The position numbers and the translations under genes are program-made. The notes under the pieces were generated by a model, which was given only the letters and a program-made list of their open reading frames with translations, did not search any database and was not told the DNA's origin. A DNA stretch of 64,000 bases from Pterois miles. Lineage: Eukaryota; Chordata; Actinopteri; Perciformes; Scorpaenidae. Of the stretch, positions 12,465 through 24,500 are shown in pieces. The number at the start of each line of letters is the position of its first letter. Positions within the stretch are counted from its first letter, which is position 1. The stretch is from positions 2,017,501 through 2,081,500 of the forward strand of contig CAMQGK010000328.1 in the NCBI GenBank assembly GCA_947000775.1, read 5' to 3'.

Positions 12465-13800
12465 TTTTGTTTCCTAAATATAACCTAAAAAACTGAAAAG
12501 AGACTGTATGCTTGTAAAAAGCATAAACTGTGTATTTCCTGTGAACAGACCAGTGGAAACTGACATGTCGCCCCCCCGAAAATAAAAACTTTGGTGCTTT
12601 TTTGGCAACAGCCGTTAGACGGTGCTGCTGTAGCGCTTCCGCCATTTTGGATTGAAAACCCCAATGAGTCTGTGTCCATGGATGAATAAAGAGACATCTG
12701 TAAATCAGAGGATCTTTTTTTTTTTTTTTGAGGTAAATCATCTTCCCAGTGAGAACACTTAAAAACCCTCATTTAAATCATTGTGTTGTATCAGCTGAGT
12801 TATTTTCCTCGGCATAATGAACATTCATCAGACCCACGGGACTGCACCGCCCTGCACGCTCATACGACATATCTGGTTCTGCCTGCTTCCTGCAGCTGTA
12901 TGCAGCTGTAATACTGGATGGAATGCATCACTTTTATTATCTTCTAATTCACCCATGGGCTGTCTGCTGTCAGCCTGTAACGTGGTGGATGGATTAACGT
13001 CTCTGTTCCCAAACAACCAGCTATCAGCCGGTAGCTGGTAGTGCTAGACATCAACAGGATTTAATGGAGTTAGCTATTTGCTAACATGCAGAGGAGAGGC
13101 ACAGGACACGGGCTCCTCTAAATCCCTGGTCTGTGGTCGATGGGACTCCATTCTGGATCCTTGACATGACGATGTTTGACATTAAAATCTGTTTGCTGGA
13201 TTTTTCTAACTTCCATTTATGTCCATCGCTCACTTTATGCTCCTCTGGGAAGCAGTCCAAAATGGCGGAAGCGTAGCTCTGCTGGTGGGCGCTGACGTTG
13301 CGATGGAACAAACAATTGACTTTTACCTGTTAGTAATACGTTCTGTGCCGTGCCTGACGCATCCAAAACTGACAAAGCTGCTGTCTTTGAGGAGTCGGGA
13401 CTGAGACTGTGTTGACTCTGTTTCTAATCTTCAAAATCAATGTTGAACTTGACAAGAACAAAAAAACTAATTTAGAGAATGCAACTTGTGGCTCGTCCTC
13501 ACCAGGCTGTGGGCTTGTCAAGGAAAACAGCAGCTTCTTGTCACGCTCCTGTGTTGTTGTTGTTGTGATGATGATAAATGCAGTGCATCTTAGCCTGCAT
13601 CCATGGCATGTACTCAGTTGTCCCATAACTGTGAAAAATTGGTTTGTAAATCCTAACGTGTGCGAGGACACAGCTTACACTACAGCACGGCCAGTGTTCA
13701 TGGTTCAGTGACGATGTTTTAATCTAGCAGCCCTGAGGACAGCAAATAAACTACTGGATGGAGATTAAGTGGATTTCATGTAGCTGTGGACAAAGTTATT
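12465..13800. other. no gene recognised
   Basis: Several overlapping short frames on both strands, none with a domain. Short CGCCATTTTGGA-type motifs at about 12640, 13260 and 34360 hint at an old shared repeat. Confidence 0.35.
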
Positions 13801-13801
13801 A

Positions 13802-13802
13802 C

Positions 13803-13833
<31 letters not shown>

Positions 13834-13875
13834 ACACACACACACTCTCTCTCTCTCACTCACTCACACACACAC
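13802..13875 (+). repeat. (C)n(CA)n(CT)n microsatellite
   Basis: A run of 18 C, then CA and CT/ACTC repeats. A second CA run lies at 14002-14028. Confidence 0.95.
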
Positions 13876-14518
13876 AGGCCTATAGCTAATACCTATAGTA
13901 TGATTGCAAAGACAGAGCAGAATCTATTGTGTGGTTTGACCCCACTTATGAAGACATGTGACGTGTTAACCTCCAACACGATTCTGAACTTGTCCAAGGT
14001 CAACACACACACACACACACACACACACGCGTGCACTCACACACAGATACAGTCAAGGCCAGGACTCAGTTCGTACGCTGGACATTTCATTCAGCGTGGG
14101 TGATGAGTAATTTGTGGAAATGTTCATTTATTCAAAGAGATTATTAAAATGTCAGATTTAAATTTCCCCTGAAGCGCTTAAATGTGTGTGTGCACTTTGG
14201 CCAGCTGTTAGGAGTGAGATATGGCTGTTCAGTTGTGTAATGTGAAATGTTTTTTGCCGTGATGTGAACCTACTTGGTGGGTGTTTTGAGGTCAGAGAGG
14301 CTGTTTGGAATCGCTGAATACTTTAATACCGACTTGGGGCGTTTTCATACTTGGCCTAAATACTTGAATCTCAACTCGTGACCACTTCTTTGGAGGAGGG
14401 GGTCATTAGGAGAGGCTTGCTCTCACTGCAAGTTCATATCCAGTCATCCCCTCCCTGACTGCTGCCGTGATTCATACTGAACATACGTGATATGTGACAC
14501 AGTCGTGCACATAGACAG

Positions 14519-14876
14519 GGTGCCGTCAAATGGGGTCGTGTTATTGTGTGTACAAGATGGGAAGTTGTGTACACGATATGCATTGCGTTCAAGTGGTTAA
14601 GTCGTGAAGAACACAGCTGCTAAGCAACGACAATATTAACGTTACTGTCTGAGTCTCGAGACTAAAAACAATTTGACTAAAATTACAATATTCTGTACAA
14701 TATTAACTGATTATGCAGCGATAAATGAACTTCCATGGGCTCCTCCATTTCACACCGTGACATTTCCATGTCACAAGTCATGAACTCGGAGATTTCAGAA
14801 ACTTTCCACTTTACGAGGTTGTGAATACATCATGAACTCGTAAACACGGTGAACATGACCCCATCTGAAGGCACCA
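14519..14876. mobile_element. MITE-like element, copy 1
   Basis: The ends are inverted repeats: GGGTGCCGTCAAATGGGGTC on the left and the reverse complement of GACCCCATCTGAAGGCACCA on the right. The interior (GTTCAAGTGGTTAAG, AAATGAACTTCCATGGGCTC) recurs reversed at 63.1-63.56 kb. Confidence 0.55.
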
Positions 14877-15064
14877 GTACTGTACTGTACATCGACGCTG
14901 AATTGACTCGTGGATCGTATGTCAACATGAGCACCGTCTTCCTGAGACTGGCCTGTAAACAAACAGCTCTCAGGACTGACGATACCAGTCATGTGACTAA
15001 CGACTTATGATATGACAGGAATGTTGCAGCTGTTAAAAGTCTGATTAAAGATTATTGTAAATCT

Positions 15065-15485
15065 AAATTTTAAGTAAAAATGCCAAACGCTGGTGTTTAT
15101 CTTTCCATCCCTGTCCATTCATTGAACTGATGGTGTGCAGGTTGGATCTTGAACAATGCTTTCCATTTGACAGTCAGTCAGAGGTCTCTGAGTGTCCCTG
15201 ACCTAGCTGACTGAATAAGGCCTAATAATATCCCACTGCTGGGCTTTCACAGCTGTCAGAGTTGGAGAAGGCTATTAGCCGTCATCAGTCCAGAGAGACG
15301 GAAGTGTGCAGGCAGCTGTTTTTAATGAAATTCCCAACACTTCAGGACACAATACTCAAATTAATACCAACCACAGATTAATGCTGACATAGCATGACAG
15401 CAATCCAAACATCACTCACTCACTGTTGTATGAACTTAAGTGCATTTGAACAATACTTATTTTAACTTAAACCACAATCTTTTAC
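15065..15485 (+). repeat. duplicated non-coding segment, copy 2
   Basis: Direct copy of 12050-12460 about 3 kb downstream. Small gaps separate the two, but the block at 15211-15260 is unchanged. Shared landmarks are GCCAAACGCTGGTGTTTATC and GCAGGCAGCTGTTTTTAATG. Confidence 0.75.
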
Positions 15486-16023
15486 CAATGAGTCACCTGA
15501 CGAACGACTTACGTGAGGAAATAATACACTGATGGCTGTGACAAAGCTTGTTTGACGCCCTGGGAATGAGAACGGGTTGGCACAAGTGATGCTAGAACAT
15601 AATAAGTTGGATGAGTTGTCCGACCACATCAAAACCACCACAAAAGTTTTGATGGTATCTGTGTTTATCTTTTCAACATGGCCACACTCAAGAGCGGGAT
15701 GAAAGGCCGACCTTCAGAGAGAGAGGCAGCATGCAATAGCATTTCCACACAGCACCCATTTTTAGTCTCTCCTGGAGAGATTTATGCTGCGTTACTGCAC
15801 ATCTGACAGAGAATACTGACCCCCTTTTGACTCACTGATATTAGCTCTTTTAGCAGACCACCTCAAAGTAGTTTTATTCTCTCAGCTTCTTCCTTCATGA
15901 CAGGAATTACAGCAACTATTTGAAAGATTCTTCAGTTTACAAATTCAAATTGAATAACATAATCAATAATTGTTTCTGTTAGTTCCCACATCTGTTTCCT
16001 TAATGCTCCATCAGTTCCCATGA

Positions 16024-16096
16024 GGCCCAGTGGCCTAATGGATAAGGCATCAGCTTCCGGAGCTGGGGATTGTGGGTTCAAGTCCCACCTGGGTCG
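16024..16096 (+). tRNA. tRNA-Arg (anticodon CCG)
   Basis: A 73-base cloverleaf. Acceptor GGCCCAG pairs with CTGGGTC (one G-U). The D-arm is GCC/GGC, the anticodon stem TCAGC/GCTGG, the loop TTCCGGA with CCG at 16057-16059, and the T-arm a perfect GTGGG/CCCAC around TTCAAGT. The discriminator is G. A-box and B-box promoters are intact. No run of four T follows closely, so the pol III stop is unclear. It closely resembles vertebrate tRNA-Arg-CCG. Confidence 0.85.
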
Positions 16097-16299
16097 CAGA
16101 GTACTTGTTCCTTTAAGAGGTGTGTAAAGCAGAGAAGACCAAACTCCCTGATGAATCAATGCTCTACCTCAAATTGATTGGTTGATCATCAGATTAAAGT
16201 TAATACTATGGCAACTGCAGAGCATCATTTTTCAACCCACTGAAAATGAATCTACAGTTTATCAGACTACAAATGGGACAAGAACACACCGACTCTCCG

Positions 16300-16660
16300 T
16301 AACGGCGTCTCTTCCTCGCCGTCTCCTGCTGGCGAGGCGGCCGTCTGGCTGCTGCTGCACCGCCGCACGCCGGCCATGGTGCAGACCAACATGTTGCTGA
16401 GGTCCAGCGTTTGAAATACAGTTTCTGGATGTTGTGGTGGTGCACTGTTCACCAGCACCGACCGTTCACGCCTCATTTCCAGCACCGACACAGCACAGAG
16501 ATGCACCCTGATTCCTTTATTTCTCTAACGGGACTTTTCTCTGGTTTTCTGTTAGGCTGAAAGTTGTGCATCCCGTTGTTCAGAACCGTCGTTCAGACCC
16601 GTTGTTCAGACCCGTCGTTCAGACCCGTTACAGGGCCCCAAGCATCCGGTATCGGCTGCT
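16300..16660 (-). repeat. dispersed repeat, copy 2, inverted relative to copy 1
   Basis: The reverse strand matches 65-400. It contains four tandem copies of a 13-bp unit (GTTGTTCAGACCC-like, 16575-16628) where copy 1 has only one. It is GC-rich compared with the surroundings. Confidence 0.65.
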
Positions 16661-16664
16661 TTCC

Positions 16665-18020
16665 ATTCATTTAATAAATAATTATATATAATTATATAAA
16701 TAATAAAGCTTGGAGGATGACCTTTAACCTGCTGCTTCTACTATAGTTATACGTCATATTCCTGTTTTAACAACCTTATTTTCTTATTTTTATTTTTATT
16801 TTTATTTTTTTAACTGTTAAAAATGTCAAACAGTGTGGCTGATCAATATTAGGGAGGAGATGACTCAAATAAATATGAAATATCATAGAAATGTCAAAAT
16901 ACTCTGAAGGGGGGCTTTAATCAGCAGCTCAAAGTTGATTCAAGCCATTCAGAGTGTCCAAGTTATCATTTTATTTAACATATGGTGGTTCTGTTTATTG
17001 TAAGCTCTGTCACTTTTTTAGGATTTTCTCGTTAATATATATTATGGTTAGTTGATGGAACAAGAAACAGTATCGAGGTGTGTTGAGAAAATAATGAAAT
17101 CTTATGAAAGTCCCTCCAGCGTTTGAGTTTTCTTTCTTTTAGACATTGAGGAGATATGTCGGTGGAAGGATTGTTAAACATACATTTCCCAGTTTTCATG
17201 TGGATGATGTTGGTTCAGTGTTGAATGTTTGTTCTTATCTGACGTAAATGTTATGGTGAGTGTAATATTTCAGTAAGGACAACGCTGTTCTTCTGTTTGG
17301 CTGGAATATAATCAGCTCCATCTGTCCTCCATCGGCAAAGCAAAACATAAGAGCAGCAAGATGGCCGATGTCCATAATTTAATCAACATCCCTTGCCAAG
17401 TCTTTTCCTCTGGCTCTTTCCTCTGCACAGTTTAGGCAACCACTCCTTTACTATGGACTGAATTCATTCACCCTCCTAATAAATATACTGATCAATTGTT
17501 TGGTTGCGCTACGCTACATATTGATGGGTGGCTGTTTGACCACATGACTGATTAACTGGCCGATGAGGAGCTGCAGGCCTCCTCCTTAACTCAGTCATTC
17601 AAACATCTTGTGTCTGGCTTTCTCCTCTGCACTGAGTGGGAAACAGTTTATTATGCAGGAAAACAAGCTAAGAGACATTTCCCTCCACCTCCCAGGGAAA
17701 TAATAAGTTATATAATTAGTTGTATGACGTTGTGTAGTAAATAGTGACACATTTTAAGAGAGGCATAGTGTTTTTTGAGGGTAAACAGACACCTGACCTT
17801 AATTTGAAGCCCTCTGGGGATCTGCATGTCTCTCAGTAGCCCAGTTTGGTCGACTCTGAGAGGAGACACCAACAACTGACACTGAATCACAAATGAAAAA
17901 CACATGAAACAGTGGTAGTCTTTGTTCATGTCCATGGACTGGATTACATTTACAGATTCAGTCCTGTGGCATTTTGAATTTCTTGTCTGAACAGAGTTTC
18001 TTTTATTTGTATGAGCAGCA
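16665..18020. other. no gene recognised
   Basis: AT-rich intergenic DNA. The 124-codon minus frame at 17708-18082 lacks any recognisable domain and ends in the tRNA relic. Confidence 0.35.
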
Positions 18021-18023
18021 TAA

Positions 18024-18090
18024 TCAGTGGCCCACAGGTCGAATAGATCAGTCAGCCTCCGGAGCCGGGGATTGTGGGTCAAGAGGAGTC
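18024..18090 (+). pseudogene. degraded tRNA-Arg(CCG)-like relic
   Basis: Keeps CAGTGGCC, the anticodon-arm core (CAGCCTCCGGAGCCGGGG) and ATTGTGGG of the tRNA at 16024. The D-arm is scrambled and the T-loop has lost a base and its B-box, so it cannot fold properly. It lies 1.9 kb from the intact gene. Confidence 0.6.
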
Positions 18091-18511
18091 ATGTTGATGT
18101 TGTATAAATCACTCTAATTTCATGCTACAAATGTCATTTAGTTATGTTTTTTTCTCATTTGCTTTGGCTCAGTTCTTGAGTGAGCATTTTTTTTTTCTAA
18201 ATCAATAACTCAGATCTCTAAACAATTAGTCTGTTGTTACTGCAAAATTATCCAACATCTGTCAGACAGCCATGTATAGTCCATAAATATCTATGACATG
18301 GTACATACTGTGAGTTTGTTGTTTTGTACTTTACTTACTTTTGGCATGGATGCCATTTTGTGGCAAATATTCTGTTCACATATGACTTTACATTGTTGTA
18401 CATTTACAGCACATTGCTACATAAATCAACTTAATGTATACATACAAATGTGCATTTCATTTTTCATGTATAGTCCGTGTACAGTAGGCCTACAGTAAAC
18501 AGTCCGTAGTG

Positions 18512-18775
18512 AATGGTCAATGGACTTTTATATAATCCTAGTCTTCCAACCACTCAGCGCTTTACACTACATGTCAGCATTCACCCATTCACTGATAGCA
18601 GAGGCAAACTTTGCATCTAATCTAAATACTCTATCACAAGCCTGTGCCTTCAAGAACAATTTAGGGCTAATTTTGGGGTTCTTGCTCATGGACCGTGCAA
18701 CCGGAGATCAAACCACCAACTTTCTAACTGGTGGACAACCTGCTCTACCCTCTGAGCTACAGCCACCCAGCAAAA
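18512..18775 (+). repeat. teleost interspersed repeat, near-complete copy
   Basis: From AATGGTCAATGGACTTTTAT through CGCTTTACACTACATGTCAG to GGACAACCTGCTCTACCCTC and GAGCTACAGCC. It is the best copy in the window of the family also at 3645 and 9236. Confidence 0.75.
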
Positions 18776-19250
18776 ATGTCCAACTAGTCCAGCTCACACA
18801 GTGACAAAACAACTTTGCATTCGGGTGGCAGTGGCAAATTTTGGTTTTGAAGCATAGCATTCACAAACAATGCAATAGGGTTGCGATGTCCCATCAAACA
18901 GTTGTGACAGTTGCACTTACAGTTTAAAGAAGTTACGACTTTCAAAAAAAAAAAAAAAAAAAATGAGCCAAAGCGACCGAGAAAAAGTGTAAAACATGCT
19001 CCATAGAAAATGGTAAAGCTCATTTATGACTGTACAGGCATCTGCCATGATGGATGGTTTCTGTGGCCCCCAGAGGCCAGTTTGAGCACCGCTGATATGC
19101 CTCATTCAGTAGAATTATCATTATGGTTTATAGCTTAATGAAATATCAATTACACTGAAAACAGGAAGTGATTGAAACATCTCCCAAGGATTACAGCGCT
19201 CATCTCCAGATTGAAAAAGATGAGCAGGAAAGAGTGTGAATTAATGAAAA

Positions 19251-19307
<57 letters not shown>
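19251..19307 (+). repeat. (GATA)n microsatellite
   Basis: About 14 perfect ATAG units. Confidence 0.97.
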
Positions 19308-19309
19308 CA

Positions 19310-20410
19310 CTCTACGTTCCAGGTTTGTGTACAGATCCCAGTGACGGAGCGTCCAGCCTCAGGGAAGGATGCCAAGCTCGGGCACCTACTCCCATCCCCC
19401 CTTTAGAACATTGTTGATAATAACATCTGCTGAAAAGAAAAATTGTCTCTCCTTGGACACAATGATTCATTGGCCTCTGAAAATAGCCCCTCCCATTCTC
19501 AGAGGCAGCTTGTGAAAGAGGGCATTAAGCCTGCTAACTGTACCTGTACCTCATGTAATCAGATGTCAAAGGATGAGGTGTTGCCTCGGCTGCCGTTGCA
19601 TGTATCTCCACAAGAGGGAGGTGTCAGTCGCAGCCCCATACATTGTGTACATGGAGTAGTTTTTAGCCATGCTCGCGGTCGGTTGGTCAGTCCTGCACTA
19701 TGGTCCTGATGGATGGACAATCGTGTCTGCCACAGGATGGATTTTTATAACTATGCCCGACGTCCAGTCCCAGCCTCATCATCACATCCTCATTTCAATT
19801 CATCCAACATTTATGACCAAAGCACAAAAACCTATAAAGCTATAATGACGTTCCCACCAGCCTGCTAACATGCTAAACTAAGATGGTGAATGTGGTTAAA
19901 ATTATAGATGGTTTCTTGTATACAGACGTTACTAGGTGCACATTCAAGGGGCAAAACTGCTTTGGCAGCCGCCGTAATCAACGTAGATTTCTTATTGTTT
20001 GCACGTTCTTGTTGACTACACTAAACCCCTGCAGAGTCCGACCACCATATACCATTATCATGTGATGTATGATGTATTAATGTGAGATTTGTTTACCTGT
20101 TATGAAATGGGCAACATTCGATCAGATCAGTGTGATTTGACTTGGGGGACCAGGGTCTGTTTGGTTGACATGAGCTGCTCTCGATTTTCCCTCAACAGAT
20201 CGAACGTTAATATAAAACTGGAGACAAACGGCACATCAGCATGTTGACGCTGAGCATGTTAGCAGGCTGATGTTAGCATTTAGCTCAAAGCACCATTGTT
20301 ACTACGTACAGGCAGCTGGCACGGCTATAGACTCATATTGATGTATTATTATATTCAGTCAAACATGTAAACAAACAGTTTATTGCAAACCTGATTACAA
20401 AACAGAAAGA
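19310..20410. other. no gene recognised; TMPRSS6 downstream flank
   Basis: No exon-like segment was found. This region lies past the candidate TMPRSS6 poly(A) signals. Confidence 0.4.
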
Positions 20411-20531
20411 TGCTTTATTATGGGGAGAACTAATATCTTTACAGTCGCGTCAGTTGCTTTCATTGTGCACAATCATTACATTTCAGTCACTTCTGAAAAC
20501 TGAGCTTTTCTAATCACTTCTAAAAACATAT

Positions 20532-20537
20532 TTTATT
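20532..20537 (-). terminator. candidate poly(A) signal of TMPRSS6
   Basis: TTTATT on the plus strand reads AATAAA on the gene strand, about 280 bp after the stop. A second one lies at 20414-20419. Which one is used cannot be told from sequence. Confidence 0.35.
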
Positions 20538-20812
20538 TGAAACCTTCTTTCTATCACTATTTCGACATGTTTCTTTTCACTGTGTGCCGGATAAACCTGA
20601 TATAATATCAGTTCTGAAAGGTGTTGCATAAATAAGGTTGACTGTTATGAGGGTTATGACCTTATATCTTTGGGTAAAGCCTTTCACACTTTACCACCAT
20701 GCTGTTTGGCTCAGAAACAACCTCAGATCATCTTCCAGCGCTTTTGATCCTTGCATGCTTTGTGTTACGAGGATGTAGAGTAGATGAAGAGATGATGATG
20801 CTCCCCAGCGCC

Positions 20813-20974
20813 TCAGGGGCTGATGACCTGTTTGATCCAGTCGGTGAGCCTGGTGATGCGAGTGTAGACCCCGTAGTAGTCTGGACGCCCGCAGCCTTTA
20901 CCCCAGCTCACCACCCCGGCTAGGAACCAGCGGCCCGACGGTTCCTGGCAAACCAGGGGACCGCCAGAGTCTCC
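20813..20974 (-). CDS. tmprss6: TMPRSS6 exon 17: catalytic Ser, stop
   Basis: Encodes GDSGGPLVCQEPSGRWFLAG, then VVSWGKGCGRPDYYGVYTRI and DWIKQVISP before the TGA. It contains the catalytic Ser (20966-20968), the substrate-binding VSWG strand and the C-terminal helix. The acceptor is CTGTCAG. Confidence 0.97.
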   Translation of the reverse strand, partial: GDSGGPLVCQEPSGRWFLAGVVSWGKGCGRPDYYGVYTRITRLTDWIKQVISP

Positions 20975-21523
20975 CTGACAGAGACAAGCGGTGATATAAG
21001 AGCAGCTTTTAATGTCTCTGTGCCACAAAATGACCATAATAACTGAAAAGGCTGATGATCAATACCAGTGACTCAACTATGATATCACTCACTGTGCTTG
21101 GACGTCTGGCTTTTTGAAGCCATTTAATGCACGTAGTCTGTTTACAGGACACAGTCCCCACCCTGAGGACTATCAGGATGTACCCAACATGCACAGGATG
21201 TTTGGTTTATTTGTTTTATTTTTGACGTTGAATCGTTCATGCCTTCTGGCAGATATACATCCAGACTGAAAAAGAGAGAAACTAAATATGCTATGACTCC
21301 CCTGCCTACTACTGCGCTCCTTTTGAAATGTATTTTAATTGATTCATGCTGTCTATGAATTCAGTTTTTATTCTATTTTATTATTATTCAGTGGTTTTTC
21401 ATCTGCATTTGATGTTATACACTCTTTTTAGTTTTTAAAATTCCTTTTAAATATGTTTTATGTTCATTTCCAAGTGAAGCACTTATTATTTCTGCACTTT
21501 TATGAAAGGTGCTATACAAAAAC

Positions 21524-21557
<34 letters not shown>

Positions 21558-24500
21558 GTAGTAGTAGTAGTAGTAGTACCCAAACCTTACAATACACACT
21601 GAAATCAAAATTTTAAAGGTATTATATTAACTACAAAATATTACAGGAACCCAACTGGATATTAGATATTTGTATGTAGTGCCAATTACAAAGCCTCTGA
21701 ACATGTGCTTTGATTTAAACCTGCATGAATTTATTAATGAATTTATCTTTGCCACTGGAGGGCAGCGTAACACTAAACAGCGCAGACATGTAATCAGGTC
21801 GTTATGGTGAAATGTGTCAGCTAACAGTGGCTCTTTTACACATCCAGCAGACGCGAAGCAAATATTAATATTTGGAATCATGTTTCTGCCCATCTGACAA
21901 ATCTCAGCCCAATAGATGAACCTTTATTAATCCCTGTAGGAAAATTCAGTTTTTACAATATTCATTCTCTTTAGCTGCTGAACGCTCCACTAGTTGGTCA
22001 CAGTGGCGTTTTCCTTTCGGTTGTTCACTAAAAACAGGCTTCTGCAGCTAAAATAAAGTTATTAAGAGCAGTGAGACTGAACAAAACAGTAAAGGTGCTG
22101 CTGTGATAAAGCCGAGGTGAACTGCAGAGTCAAATGATCACTCTGTCACTATGAGTGTACAGTCGCCAAGAAAAGAAGTTAGCATTATACGTTTCTGTAA
22201 ACCATGTATGCGTTGAATGCAGATTTGTTTTTAAAATGAGGACATTTTTGCACAGTAACATAGTATATCGAGCAGCTGTCATTGAAAGTTTGGTCAAACA
22301 AATGCAGAACAAGAAGTAAGTATGTGTAGAGAACCTGCCAAAATCAAAAATAAATCTATAAAATGGCTCAATAAATGAATGTCATTAAATGCAGCGAAAA
22401 TAATATTTAAAATAAATGAAGCCATCCATTTATAAAATTTGACATTTTTTAAAATATGTTAATTTATTTGTGGATTTATTTATTATTTTTATGCTTTCAT
22501 TTATTTTGGTATTTATTTTACATTTATTTTTGAAGTATGTATATATTTATTTGTGTGAGGCAAAGTATTTCAACTCTGAAATATCCGTGGTTAGCAGAAA
22601 TGTAGAATGCCAACATTATCACCTATTTCACATACTAAATGAATGCACTAATTTTCTCTTAAAAATAATGATCACAGTGCAGCTTTAAATTCAGGCATCA
22701 TTGTGAAATTAAATAAAAAGAGAGCATTATACAGTATATTCTGGTGTCGTATGCACTATGTGTTTCCCTGTACCTGACAGGCATCTTTGCCTCCACTGCG
22801 GTAACCAGCGCAAAGCATTCTGGGAGTGACCACGTGGCCGTAGGAGCGAACACAGGCTTCCTCGCTGACCAGGCGAACATCCACCTTCTGAAGTACATTA
22901 CTGGTGCTGCCTGGAGAGGTGAGACATCATAGATCAATGAGTGAAGGCCGAAAGATTCAAAATCTTTTCATCATTTTTCCATTTATACACTAAAGATGAC
23001 ATCAAATGTCTGTATTCACCCTCCCTTCCTAATGTTGCTGCCACATTTGCCTACATGAAAAAAGGACCTGACCCATCAAGTCGGACAGTTTGGGGCCGTT
23101 GATGAATGTCTGTCGGTCGAGTCTTTTCTGAGTTTACCGCACCGTCTGCTCTACTCTGCCAGTGTCTGAGGTTTTTTCGGCCGATTCAGCACGTCGAAGC
23201 TCGTCGGTGAGAGAAATCACTCTGATTGGCTGATCAGCTCAAACAAATCAGCGCACAAGAAGAGAAAGGGAAGTGAGGAAAGCAAGCCGAGTAAAATTAA
23301 GACGGCTCAAGCAGAAGGTTTTTCTCATTTTTCAAGTTCGTCTCATCTGACCATGTCAACAGATATTTAACAGCAACATGAACATCTGGAATGAAGCTAG
23401 AGAGTGCTGTGAAAATAGTTGGCAAACTTTGTTTCATGTTAGGGTTAGGGTTAGGGTTAGGGTTGGATGAATACAGACTACCACCACCTGCATGAGCATG
23501 CAGCATCACGCATGTACGTGCTAATTGGCTGTTGGCTGTCTGTGTTCAAGTGCAACGTTTTGGCCAAGACAAAGGCCAAAGGTGACATGAGGGGACGCAA
23601 CAGTCGGCCTTCAGCACTGCTCGTTCTTTGCTGTCGGATGGGCATATCTGGGCATTTAGTGGATTTTAGAGCAGAAACTGCCAGATAGCGTCTGTAGCAG
23701 TTGTAGAGCTGCAGATCAAACTACAAAACCACACAAACCCACAATGAACTTCATCACAGAATGCAATCAAACCGTTTCCTCAGCTTTGGCAAAAATCGTT
23801 AAACATATTTATGTTACTAGTTATGTTGGTAGGATAGCAAAGTTTTCATCCTTACAACTAAAAGAAACCACTTCACTGGAACCATAGTGGTGTAACCGCA
23901 CTTTAACATGAATAAATCTACCTAAGCTTCTCCTCTCTAAAGTTACAAAACCGTGTATATATTCGTGACACTGTGTTCACCGGAAGGTGGTTTGCGACAC
24001 CTTTTCTCAAAAACAGCCTTCATCTGTTTATTGGGTTCATCAGAAACCACAACCCACGCACGTCTGCCCACATCACTCCGTCTTCCTGCCTCTTTAATTT
24101 AAATGAGTTAATAAATATGTTTTTGCTCCCTTATCATTATACCATATCCACTCTCCACCAAATTACCAAGACTCCCCACATTTTGCCTACTATGTCAAAG
24201 TGCCACTGATGAAATGGGGGTTTTACAGGCTGCACACATCACATAAAGTCACTTCCTGTGACAATACTGCATTGTACTGCATAATACAGAAACCAGTGGA
24301 AAAAGTTTACTGCTCATCCTGTAACAGAAGTAAAAACAACTTTATAACAAAACAAATACTGCACTTGGACATCGGCCTTTATAAAATAAACCTACTTGTC
24401 AAAAGCACCAAATAAAAGTCCATCTTAAAATGGTTCATGTTTATAATCCTGCATAGTTTCATTTAAAAGTGTCCCTTTATGAGACACGATGGTGTGTGCC

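Noticed and set aside
17708..18082. 124-codon minus-strand frame
   Set aside because: Ordinary composition, no recognisable domain, and overlap with a tRNA relic.
1..20400. Expected KCTD17 or MPST exons downstream of TMPRSS6
   Set aside because: I looked for BTB or rhodanese motifs in the open frames of this region and saw none, so neither gene is reported.
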